NCBI RefSeq assembly: GCF_036404135.1
Contig: NZ_DASWPE010000157.1
Span: forward strand, 1 to 64,000
Direction of reading: 5' to 3'
Length of the DNA: 64,000 bases
Source: Rhodopseudomonas_A sp036404135
GTDB lineage: Bacteria > Pseudomonadota > Alphaproteobacteria > Rhizobiales > Xanthobacteraceae
How positions within the stretch are numbered: position 1 is the stretch's first letter; each line of letters starts with the position of its first letter. The notes beneath the pieces are model-generated. The model saw nothing but the letters and a program-made list of their open reading frames with translations, made no database searches and was not told where the DNA came from. Shown here one piece after another: positions 1 through 6,796 of the stretch. The position numbers and the translations under genes were made by a program.

Positions 1-814
1 ATACGGCTTCGGCCTGCTTCCTGACACCTACGAAGCGTTCAAAAAGCAGCGGCACCGCTGGGCCTATGGCGGCTTCCAGATTTTCAAAAAACATTGGCGG
101 CGTTTCCTGCCCGGCGCGACGCGGCTGTCGCCGGATCAAAAGCGGGAGTTTGCGCTCGGCTGGCTGAACTGGCTGGGTGCGGAAAGCCTCGGTGTGGTGG
201 TTGCAATCCTTAATCTCATCTGGGTACCGGTCGTGTCGTTCGCCGACATCGCCATTCCCGACAAAATTCTCACTTTGCCGATTATCGCCTCGTTCTGCGT
301 GTCACTGCTCCATTTTATCGCGCTGTATCGCCTGCGCGTGCCGGTGAAGACGGCCCAGATGCTGGGCGCGATGGTCACGGCGATGTCGGTGCAATGGACA
401 GTATCGCGCGCGGTTGCAAACGGATTGATTACCGATCATCTGCCGTTCGCCCGCACATCGAAGGGCGGATTGTCGCTGATGTCGGTCGAATTCCAGGCGT
501 TCTGGGAAGCCGTGATCGGCGTGCTGCTGTTGGTCGGCGCCGCGGTGCTGGTGGCTTCGAACGCCTACAAGGAAGTCCACGAAATCTACATCTTCGCAGC
601 CGTCCTGGTGCTGCAGAGCCTGCCGTTCCTGGCTGCGGTGGCGATTGCGATCCTGGAGAATTCGCGGATCAATTCGTTTGCGTTCTGGAAGAATACCGGC
701 GTGCGCACCGCCGAATTGATCGGGCTGCGGCCGGTGGCGCTGCCCAAGGCGATGCCGGCCGTGATGCCGGCGCCGCAGCCGGTGGCCTCGGAAATTCACC
801 GCGACACCGCCTAA
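1..814 (+). CDS. Family 2 glycosyltransferase, C-terminal part (5' end outside window)
   Basis: The reading frame is open from the window edge to a TAA stop. The first visible residues include KQRHRWAYG, which fits the Q-x-x-R-W motif of processive membrane glycosyltransferases (BcsA/hyaluronan-synthase type). That motif binds the acceptor glycan near the membrane. After it come several hydrophobic stretches, around window positions 180-300, 330-420 and 500-660, that look like the C-terminal transmembrane helices. Sugar donor and product cannot be told from this fragment, since the catalytic aspartates lie outside the window. The next feature downstream is a tRNA gene, so this gene probably ends its transcription unit. 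I am confident of the family but not of the substrate. Confidence 0.8.
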   Translation, partial: YGFGLLPDTYEAFKKQRHRWAYGGFQIFKKHWRRFLPGATRLSPDQKREFALGWLNWLGAESLGVVVAILNLIWVPVVSFADIAIPDKILTLPIIASFCVSLLHFIALYRLRVPVKTAQMLGAMVTAMSVQWTVSRAVANGLITDHLPFARTSKGGLSLMSVEFQAFWEAVIGVLLLVGAAVLVASNAYKEVHEIYIFAAVLVLQSLPFLAAVAIAILENSRINSFAFWKNTGVRTAELIGLRPVALPKAMPAVMPAPQPVASEIHRDTA

Positions 815-961
815 TCGGTCCGCGGCGAAGTTCAGGAAACGAACGAAAGCCGACCTATAAATCCATGCGGCGCCACGCCGTTTCGGCGCCCACAGCAGCG
901 GCGTAGCGGACCGCAGCGGACTTGACCCGCTTCGTTGCGCCCCCTACACAGCGCGTCACGT

Positions 962-1037
962 GAGCGCGTAGCTCAGACGGTAGAGCACGTGACTTTTAAT
1001 CATGGGGTCGAGGGTTCGAGTCCCTCCGCGCTCACCA
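962..1037 (+). tRNA. tRNA-Lys (anticodon UUU), with encoded CCA
   Basis: A full cloverleaf can be drawn. The acceptor arms are GAGCGCG (962-968) and CGCGCTC (1027-1033). The D stem is GCTC/GAGC. The anticodon stem is CGTGA/TCATG around loop CTTTTAA, so the anticodon is TTT. The T arm is GAGGG/CCCTC with loop TTCGAGT. The discriminator A is at 1034 and CCA is encoded at 1035-1037. Anticodon UUU reads the Lys codons AAA and AAG. Confidence 0.97.
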
Positions 1038-1365
1038 TGTTTCCCGCTCGAAAAACTTGCGGCAAAGCTGTGGCAGCCGGCCCACGCCGAGCGCCGGCCG
1101 AGCGCCGTGGCGGATGGCATGCCGGCGCGGCCCCGACGCCGCGCCCGCCCCCTCGACCAGCCCGTCCCCCTTGCCTCCACCTCACCCTTGCCGCGACAAG
1201 ATGCAGCAGTCTCAGGGGCCGGGCGCCGGCCAAGCTGTTATGCTTTTCGACGACGATGCCGGCGGGTCGGCGTGGCGCGCCAACCGCGGAACGAGAAGCC
1301 GTGCACCGGATTGCATCGGTTGATCGCGACCCGGATCGGGCGTTCGAGGAACGAAGGGAACCCAC
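1038..1365. other. Gene-free interval between tRNA-Lys and the collagen-like gene
   Basis: This is very GC-rich sequence. Open frames exist on both strands but have no credible start site or recognisable protein features. The promoter and leader of the collagen-like gene must lie at its right end. A GAGGAACGAAGGGAA stretch just before 1366 supplies the ribosome binding site. I see no hairpin terminator and no repeat. Confidence 0.5.
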
Positions 1366-1923
1366 ATGCTGAAACAAACTCTGCTGCTTGGCTGCGTCGC
1401 GCTGCTGGCCTCAGGGCCCGCGTCAGCGCTCGATCTCGATGAGCTGGCGATCCAGAGCGGCAAGCTGGTGATCATCGGCCGCACCACCAGGCCCAACCAG
1501 GAGGTCGTGGTGGTGGGCAGCGGCGACAAGGTGCAGAGTTCGTCGTCCCGCCGTTTCCGCTTCGCGCTGTCCTATCTGCCGGAGAGTTGCAAGCTCGACC
1601 TGCAGGCCGGTCCCGAACTGCTGAAGGACCTGCTGGTGGCCAATTGCGCGCCGCGCGGGCCAAAGGGTGAGCCCGGCGCCAAAGGCGAGCCGGGGCCACG
1701 CGGCGACGCCGGCGCGCAGGGCGAGCCCGGGCCGAAGGGCGATGTCGGCGCCAGCGGCGAAGCCGGTCCGCGCGGCGAGCCCGGACCGAAGGGCGATGTC
1801 GGTGCCCGCGGCGAAGCCGGGCCGAAGGGCGATCCCAGCCCCAGGGGCGAATCGGGGCCGAAGGGCGAGCCCGGTCCCAAGGGTGAGCCCGGACCGCAAG
1901 CCGAGCCCGGCTCCAAGGGCTGA
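1366..1923 (+). CDS. Secreted collagen-like (Gly-X-Y repeat) protein
   Basis: This 185-residue protein starts at an ATG with a GAAGGGAA ribosome binding site just upstream. Residues 1-21 form a Sec signal peptide (basic start, leucine-rich core, cleavage after ALASGPASA). Residues 22-97 form a short beta-rich head with two cysteines (SCKL and NCAP). Residues 98-185 are about 29 Gly-X-Y triplets rich in GPK, GEP and GPR, the composition of bacterial collagen-like triple helices. Two triplets near the end break the rule (SPR and AEP), and the protein stops inside the repeat with no C-terminal anchor or domain. It is probably an exported trimeric stalk. Its function is unknown. The highly repetitive DNA also leaves other frames open, which should not be taken as genes. 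Confidence 0.8.
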   Translation: MLKQTLLLGCVALLASGPASALDLDELAIQSGKLVIIGRTTRPNQEVVVVGSGDKVQSSSSRRFRFALSYLPESCKLDLQAGPELLKDLLVANCAPRGPKGEPGAKGEPGPRGDAGAQGEPGPKGDVGASGEAGPRGEPGPKGDVGARGEAGPKGDPSPRGESGPKGEPGPKGEPGPQAEPGSKG

Positions 1924-2116
1924 TGGGCGAGTTGATCAAGCGGGCGGATCGGCGCCCAGCGCAGGCAATGCGCCGGACGCGCCGCCGCCCGCTGCGAGAT
2001 GGATCCCCGCTGCCCGAGCCGCGGCCATTGTTTCAATTTACGTTCCGTTAACCGCGGCCGGGTCTACTGTCTGCGTCGCAGCGCCGGGCGCTGGTCGACG
2101 CGGCGGAGTGATCGGC

Positions 2117-2482
2117 ATGGCCGACTTGTTGAGCATCATCGCGGCGAACTACACCGCCGTCGGATTGAACCCGGGCACCGCCACGCCCTACAAGAACGTC
2201 GACGCCAAGAGCTATCAAGGCACCTGGGAAGGCACCTATAGCGACACCAAGAAATTCAAGATCACCATCACCGACGTCAGCGGCTTTCGCGCCCAGGTCA
2301 GGTATGAGAGCGCCGGCACCATCAAGTTTCAGTCGGTGCTGATCAAGGACAATGCCTTCCGGGTCGGCGACAGCAAGTTCACGCTGACCGGCACCGGCAA
2401 GGCCACGGTCAAGAACGCGGTGACCGATCCGGTCACCGGCTCGACCAGCCTGGTCACCGGCAACGCCACGCTGGACACCTGA
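2117..2482 (+). CDS. Hypothetical protein, 121 aa
   Basis: The start at 2117 is chosen because GGCGGAG lies 8 bases upstream and the protein turns from arginine/proline-rich noise into an ordinary composition exactly there. The N-terminus MADLLSIIAANY is followed by a domain of about 80 residues rich in Thr, Lys, Val and Tyr (SYQGTWEGTY, KFKITITDVSGF, GTGKATV). It looks like an all-beta domain with alternating strands. There is no signal peptide or membrane segment. It follows the collagen-like gene by about 190 bases on the same strand and may be co-transcribed with it. I do not recognise the family. Confidence 0.65.
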   Translation: MADLLSIIAANYTAVGLNPGTATPYKNVDAKSYQGTWEGTYSDTKKFKITITDVSGFRAQVRYESAGTIKFQSVLIKDNAFRVGDSKFTLTGTGKATVKNAVTDPVTGSTSLVTGNATLDT

Positions 2483-2576
2483 GCCGCATCCCGGTCACCT
2501 GAGGCCTCCCGTCGCCGGGTTCGGCGGCAACGTGACTCGTCGCTGGCGAAGCGGCGTCAGCCGGCTCAGGCTTATA

Positions 2577-2672
2577 GCGTTTTCGGGCGAAGTGGATCCC
2601 GGTTCGCGTGAAGAAAACGCGTCAAAATAACAATTGTGGGCTCCGGTTCTGATCTATCAGAACCGGAACAGC
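2577..2672. repeat. Interspersed palindromic repeat, copy 1
   Basis: The element runs from AGCGTTTTCGGGCGAAGTGG through GAAGAAAACGCG to a terminal hairpin, CCGGTTCTGATCTATCAGAACCGG (2643-2666). A second copy in the opposite orientation lies at about 49420-49514 and is nearly identical over about 95 bases. Repeats of this type are, from memory, dispersed in Bradyrhizobium-group genomes. The terminal hairpin could act as a terminator or RNA-stabilising element for the converging genes. Confidence 0.8.
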
Positions 2673-2673
2673 G

Positions 2674-2871
2674 CTAGCTTTTCGGGCTGGCCAGCGCGTC
2701 GGCGGTCTTCCGGATCGTCTCGGCGATCAACAGCGCCTGGTCTTTGTTGACTGCGAAATCCCGCACCCCCTTGGCGGTGGTCAGCGACAGGATCATCAGG
2801 TCCGGCTGCTGCTCCGGCCAGCCGGTGGCAAAGCCGGTCACGAAGTCGGCCGAGGTGGAACGCTGGGTCAT
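2674..2871 (-). CDS. Small hypothetical protein, 65 aa
   Basis: The ATG at 2871 has AAAGGA 7 bases upstream, a good ribosome binding site. The protein (N-terminus MTQRSTSADFVTGFATGW, C-terminus TADALASPKS) is soluble, has no cysteine and no signal peptide, and contains a predicted helical stretch (KDQALLIAETIRKTADAL). It is monocistronic and ends inside the repeat at 2577-2672. I do not recognise a family. Balanced composition and the good start make it a likely real gene. Confidence 0.55.
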   Translation of the reverse strand: MTQRSTSADFVTGFATGWPEQQPDLMILSLTTAKGVRDFAVNKDQALLIAETIRKTADALASPKS

Positions 2872-3029
2872 CGATCATCCTTTGAGCGCATTGCGGCGAG
2901 TGGACGGCACGCGTGGGTCGCTGCTCCACGGCGGCGGAGATACGCCGCCGCGCCGATCAACACAAGCGGGCGTCCGCTGCAGCCCGGCCCGCGGCCAATC
3001 AGCGTGTGTCGACCGTGCTCGCCCGGGGC

Positions 3030-3329
3030 GCATCCTTCGAGACGCCCGGCTTCGCTCTTCGAGCTTCGCCGGGCTACTCAGGATGACGGTGATGATGCTG
3101 AACGGCTTGATGCGGTGCCTTCGGATCGGTCGTGCGTACCATTGCTCCGCGCCGCCCGAGGTCCTCCCCCCACCACGCGCCGTCATCCTGAGGCGCCCGA
3201 GCAACGCGAGGGCCTCGAAGGATGGGCCTAGAAGCGAGACAGCGCTCAACAGCGTTCAGCCCATCCTTCGAGGCCCGCCTGCGCCGCGCCGCGATCGCAC
3301 TGTCCCGGCGGGCACCTCAGGATGACGGC
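3030..3329. repeat. Cluster of palindromic intergenic repeats
   Basis: A first unit at about 3030-3089 runs from CATCCTTCGAGACGC to CTCAGGATGACGG. A larger inverted pair follows. GCCGTCATCCTGAGGCGCCC and GGGCCTCGAAGGATGGGC (3179-3227) are mirrored by GCCCATCCTTCGAGGCCCGC and CACCTCAGGATGACGGC (about 3260-3329). The element could fold into a long stem. It fills the gap between two minus-strand genes and encodes nothing. Confidence 0.75.
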
Positions 3330-3405
3330 AGTGTGCTGGATGAGCGCAGCATGGCGACTGGGTGAAGCGCACAGGAGCGCGGCACGGCCACGATCCGCGC
3401 GCCAA

Positions 3406-3645
3406 CTACTTCCCCGCCGCCTTGCGCAGCGCATCGTTGATGCGGTCCTGCCAGCCCGGCCCGCCGTCCTGGAAATATTCCAGCACGTCCTGATCGATCC
3501 GCAGCGAGACCATCTCCTTGACGCCGGGAATCGCAACGGGCTTCGCCGGCAATTCGGCGACCTTGGTGGTGGTCTTCTTGAAGGCCGCTTCGGCTTCGCT
3601 GCGCGCATCGGCCAGGGTGCGCGGGCGGCGTGGAGGTTGTGCCAT
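3406..3645 (-). CDS. BrnA-like antitoxin (ribbon-helix-helix), no partner toxin
   Basis: This is a 79-residue protein. The C-terminal half contains VSLRIDQDVLEYFQ, then a GPGWQDRINDALRKAA segment. This matches the BrnA/DUF4415 antitoxin signature, in which a short beta strand with basic and acidic positions pairs in a dimer to read DNA and the ending Asn-x-x-Leu-Arg helix is typical. The N-terminal 35 residues are basic and disordered. BrnA normally follows a BrnT RNase toxin gene. Here the upstream stretch (3646-3698) is too short for one and cysK lies beyond, so this is a solitary antitoxin-type regulator. The start at 3645 has GAGAG upstream. Confidence 0.7.
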   Translation of the reverse strand: MAQPPRRPRTLADARSEAEAAFKKTTTKVAELPAKPVAIPGVKEMVSLRIDQDVLEYFQDGGPGWQDRINDALRKAAGK

Positions 3646-3698
3646 CGAATGACTCTCTTGAACGGGCTGGCGGGCGGTGAATGCGTTTCCGGAAAAAC

Positions 3699-4682
3699 TC
3701 AGATTCCCTCGAACAGCGCGGTCGACAGATAGCGCTCGGCGAATGACGGCACGATCGCCAGGATCACCTTGCCTTCGCTGTGCGGCCGCTTGCCGATCTC
3801 CAGCGCCGCGGCGATCGCCGCCCCCGACGAAATGCCGCCCGCAATGCCTTCGTTGCGCGCCAACGCCCGCGAGGTCTCGAGCGCAATGGCGCTGGAAATC
3901 TGGATGATCTCGTCGATCACCGAGCGATCGAGAATCTCCGGCACGAAGCCCGCGCCGATGCCCTGGATCTTGTGCGGGGTATGGCTGCCGCCGGACAACA
4001 CCGGGCTCTCCGCCGGTTCCACCGCGACCACCCGAAGCGCCGGGATCCGCGGCTTCAGCACTTGACCGACGCCGCTGATGGTGCCGCCGGTGCCGACGCC
4101 GGCGACGAAGTAATCGATCTGCCCGCCGGTGTCGTTCCAGATCTCCTCCGCCGTGGTGCGGCGATGCACTTCGGGATTGGCGAGGTTCTTGAACTGCTGC
4201 GGCATCACCGCATTCGGTGTGCTGCGCACCAGGTCCTCGGCGGCGGCGATCGCGCCCTTCATGCCCTGCGCCGCCGGCGTCAACACCAGTTCGGCGCCGA
4301 GAAACGCCAGCATCTTGCGGCGCTCGATCGACATCGACTCCGGCATCACCAGCTTCAGCCGATAGCCGCGCGCGGCGGCGACATAGGCCAGCGCAATCCC
4401 GGTGTTACCCGAGGTCGGTTCGATCAGCACGGTGTCGGCGTTGACCGCGCCGGCCTGTTCCATGGCGATGATCATCGCCGCCCCGATGCGATCCTTCACG
4501 CTGGTCGCCGGATTGAAGTATTCCAGCTTGGCCAGAATCGTCGCCTTGACGCCATGCTGTTCCGGCAGCCTTCGCAACCGCACAATCGGCGTATCGCCGA
4601 TCGCGTCGACGATGCTGTCAAACACCCGGCCCCGGCCCGGGTCGCGCGCGTGCACTGCATTCGGATCGGACGTCGTCATCAT
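3699..4682 (-). CDS. cysK: Cysteine synthase A (O-acetylserine sulfhydrylase)
   Basis: This PLP enzyme makes L-cysteine from O-acetylserine and sulfide in the cytosol. The protein (about 327 aa from the chosen start) shows the PLP-lysine motif NPATSVKDR, the substrate loop PTSGNTGIA, and the phosphate-binding loop GVGTGGTISG. It keeps the C-terminal SSGAAIAAALEIG region. The start is set at 4682 because GGAG sits 7 bases upstream; a longer frame reaching 4730 adds unrelated residues. It diverges from the small zinc-ribbon gene at 4928 across about 245 bases of shared upstream DNA. No serine acetyltransferase is next to it. Confidence 0.93.
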   Translation of the reverse strand: MMTTSDPNAVHARDPGRGRVFDSIVDAIGDTPIVRLRRLPEQHGVKATILAKLEYFNPATSVKDRIGAAMIIAMEQAGAVNADTVLIEPTSGNTGIALAYVAAARGYRLKLVMPESMSIERRKMLAFLGAELVLTPAAQGMKGAIAAAEDLVRSTPNAVMPQQFKNLANPEVHRRTTAEEIWNDTGGQIDYFVAGVGTGGTISGVGQVLKPRIPALRVVAVEPAESPVLSGGSHTPHKIQGIGAGFVPEILDRSVIDEIIQISSAIALETSRALARNEGIAGGISSGAAIAAALEIGKRPHSEGKVILAIVPSFAERYLSTALFEGI

Positions 4683-4840
4683 TGAACATCTCCCACGCGG
4701 CAAGACTGCCTGAAAACAAGCAAGTAGCACAAATTATTGCCACTGTGGCGCGGCGTTGCAAGCGACAAACCGCGCGACTGATCGCTGCACTGCAACCGAA
4801 AATCGCGGCTGCAAGAAATCACACAAGAAACGCATTTGTG

Positions 4841-4872
4841 TTGCGACATCGTCAGAGTTTCCAGTGTATGAT
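4841..4872 (+). promoter_or_regulatory. Tentative promoter for the zinc-ribbon gene
   Basis: TTGCGA (4841-4846) and TATGAT (4867-4872) are the best -35 and -10 candidates upstream of the gene at 4928. The 20-base spacing is longer than ideal, so this is a weak call. Confidence 0.25.
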
Positions 4873-4927
4873 TTCAGCAACTGATCCGTTGCGCCTGATC
4901 CTGAGCCCGATCCTGAGGAGGTCCCCG

Positions 4928-5143
4928 ATGCCAGCACTCGCTGAAGTCCTGTCGACCAATACGCCTCGTCCCGCTCCGCGTGGCAGTGATCTGCCCACCT
5001 GCCCGGTTTGCGCCGATTCGATGGTCGCCGCCGAGGCTTCGGCATTCGTCGCCGACAACGTCATCAGCTATCTGTGGAGTTGCGATACGTGCGGCTATGG
5101 CTTCGTCACCAAACATGCGGTGAAGCGATTCGCCTGCAACTGA
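4928..5143 (+). CDS. Small zinc-ribbon protein, 71 aa
   Basis: The ATG at 4928 is preceded by GAGGAGG (4915-4921), a strong ribosome binding site that decides the start. Two cysteine pairs, CPVC in the N-terminal half and CDTC followed by GYGFVTKH, form a probable four-cysteine zinc ribbon. Length and composition suggest a cytosolic nucleic-acid- or protein-binding adaptor. Nothing shows the target. A clear hairpin terminator follows at 5175-5197, so the gene is probably monocistronic. The function is unknown to me. Confidence 0.75.
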   Translation: MPALAEVLSTNTPRPAPRGSDLPTCPVCADSMVAAEASAFVADNVISYLWSCDTCGYGFVTKHAVKRFACN

Positions 5144-5174
5144 TGCCGTGTAGTTGAAGCCGGTCGATCTGATC

Positions 5175-5197
5175 GTGGCGCGTTGAGCGCCACTTTT
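5175..5197 (+). terminator. Rho-independent terminator of the zinc-ribbon gene
   Basis: Perfect 7-bp stem GTGGCGC (5175-5181) and GCGCCAC (5187-5193) around loop GTTGA, followed by TTTT on the plus strand. On the other strand the stem is preceded rather than followed by the T-run complement, so it is less suited to stop the converging NRPS operon. Confidence 0.75.
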
Positions 5198-5235
5198 GAT
5201 TTCGGATCTCCGCGATCCGCAGTCGATGGAAATCC

Positions 5236-5299
5236 AACTCAAGACAGATCCAACTCTAGACAGATTCAACTCTAGACAGATTCAACTCAAACCAGACCT
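5236..5299. repeat. 16-bp tandem repeat, four copies, at the 3' end of the NRPS operon
   Basis: The four units start at 5236, 5252, 5268 and 5284. The two middle units are identical (AACTCTAGACAGATTC). The first differs at two positions and the last at several. Unit length is not a multiple of three. The array lies 42 bases past the aminotransferase stop codon, between the converging NRPS operon and the zinc-ribbon gene. Confidence 0.9.
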
Positions 5300-5340
5300 G
5301 TCGCGCTGGAATTGCTCATCCTTAAGTTCCCGAAGCGAAT

Positions 5341-6714
5341 CTAGATGAGCCGAGCGGCCGCTGCATCGGCGGCAAGCTTGTCGAGCGAACGGGCGATCCG
5401 TTCCAGGATGAGATCGATATCGGCGCGCGTCGCCACCAGGGGCGGCGCGACGATGAACCATTGCCCGAACCGGCCGCCCGCCGTCTCGCGCGCGTAAACC
5501 AGGAGGCCGAGGTCGAGCGCGTGGCGGCGCAGCCGGTTGAGGGCCTGAAACTCCCGCGGCAAGGATGCTTTGGTCGATTTGTCGGCGACCAGTTCGACCG
5601 CGAGCAGCAAGCCCAGTCCGCGAACATCGCCAACCAGAGGGCAAGATTGCTTCAGCGCCTCAAGACCGATCCGCAGCTCCGCTCCCCGCCTCGTGGCATT
5701 GGCGCAAAGATCCAGCCTGTCGAATTCGTCGAGCACCGCCAGTCCTGCCGCGCACGACACCGGGTTCGCATTGTAGGAATAGCTGAAATTGAATCCGCTC
5801 AGGCGCGCCAGCGTATCGGCATGCGTTGCTGACACGAACATCGCTGCGAGCGGCGCGTAGCCGGCCCCCAGACCCTTGGCCTGCACGATGATGTCGGGCC
5901 GGCTGTCGGGCCAGTGATGCGCGGCGAAGAACTTGCCCGTTCGGCCGGCGCCGCTGACCGCCTCGTCGAAAATCAGGAATACGCCGTGACGGCTGCAGGT
6001 GGCGCGAATGGCTTTGAAGAAACCCGGTGGCGGCACCACCGCGCCGGTCGAGACCCCGCCGATCGGCTCGACCAGGAGGGCCAGAACGGTTTCGGGACCG
6101 AGCGCAACGATCGTCTGCTCAATGGCCTGGGCGCAGGCCGCGGCGCTCGACTCCGGCGTCTCGCCCGGATTCAGGCGATAGGTGAAAGGTGCAGGCACCG
6201 CGTGCGCCGCCACGGCGAATCCTTCGAAGAAAGGCAGCAGCAGATCGTTTCCGCCAGCCGCCAGCGATGCGATCGTCGCCCCATGATAGGAGGGATTGAG
6301 CGAAATGATCCGGCAGCGCGCGGCCTGATTGGTCGCAAGCGCATATTGCCGCGCAAACTTCAGCGCATTGTCGATCGCCTCGCTGCCGCCCGACGCGAAA
6401 CTGACACGTTCGAACCCGGCGCCGGCCATCCCGCTCAGCCGCGCGGCATAATCGAGATTGATCCGGCTTCTGGCGACCTGGGTGTAGGCGTAATCGAGCT
6501 GCAAAGCCTGCCGCGCCATTGCGGCGACGACGTTGCGATTGCCGTGCCCGAGCGCGCTCACCATCGGGCCCGACGATGCGTCGATGTATTCCTTGCCGTC
6601 CTCGTCCCAGAAACGAATCCCCTCGGCCCGTGCCATCATCGGGAGCGGCACCGGCTGCGGCCGGGCGTAGAACACATCCTGGGTCCCGCCGATCTCGGGG
6701 AAGCCGATCGCCAT
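5341..6714 (-). CDS. Class III (omega-type) aminotransferase, last gene of the NRPS operon
   Basis: This is a PLP-dependent aminotransferase of about 457 aa. It has IFDEAVSGAGRTGKF, the cofactor-ring aspartate motif, and IIVQAKGLGAGYAPLAA, the PLP lysine, with ASSGPMVSALGHGN near the start and SYHGATIASLAAGG in the middle. Members move amino groups to or from the distal or beta carbon of substrates such as diamines, beta-amino acids and omega-amino acids. Next to a lysine-2,3-aminomutase-type gene, a beta-lysine-like substrate is plausible but inferred. The start is 6714 (or 6717), with GAGGA upstream. Longer frames to 6870 overlap the upstream gene. It is separated from the aminomutase by about 80 bases. 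Confidence 0.85.
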   Translation of the reverse strand: MAIGFPEIGGTQDVFYARPQPVPLPMMARAEGIRFWDEDGKEYIDASSGPMVSALGHGNRNVVAAMARQALQLDYAYTQVARSRINLDYAARLSGMAGAGFERVSFASGGSEAIDNALKFARQYALATNQAARCRIISLNPSYHGATIASLAAGGNDLLLPFFEGFAVAAHAVPAPFTYRLNPGETPESSAAACAQAIEQTIVALGPETVLALLVEPIGGVSTGAVVPPPGFFKAIRATCSRHGVFLIFDEAVSGAGRTGKFFAAHHWPDSRPDIIVQAKGLGAGYAPLAAMFVSATHADTLARLSGFNFSYSYNANPVSCAAGLAVLDEFDRLDLCANATRRGAELRIGLEALKQSCPLVGDVRGLGLLLAVELVADKSTKASLPREFQALNRLRRHALDLGLLVYARETAGGRFGQWFIVAPPLVATRADIDLILERIARSLDKLAADAAAARLI

Positions 6715-6796
6715 CATCCATCCTCGTGCGGATTTCCGGGCCCGGCCGCCGTCGGGGCACCACCCCGGACTGCGGCTCGCCGTCGTTGGCGCGGCA

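Noticed and set aside
962..1037. tRNA-Lys as the attachment site of a genomic island carrying the NRPS operon
   Set aside because: No integrase, no second copy of the tRNA 3' end seen near 5 kb or 35 kb, and housekeeping genes lie between.
1667..2482. A 271-codon frame overlapping the collagen-like gene
   Set aside because: Its first 150 codons are an out-of-frame reading of the Gly-X-Y repeat. Only the part from 2117 has normal composition and a ribosome binding site.
1366..2482. A frameshift joining the collagen-like gene to the downstream gene
   Set aside because: The downstream gene has its own Shine-Dalgarno and start, and the intervening 190 bases do not read as protein in any frame. 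Without relatives to compare, a fusion is unsupported.
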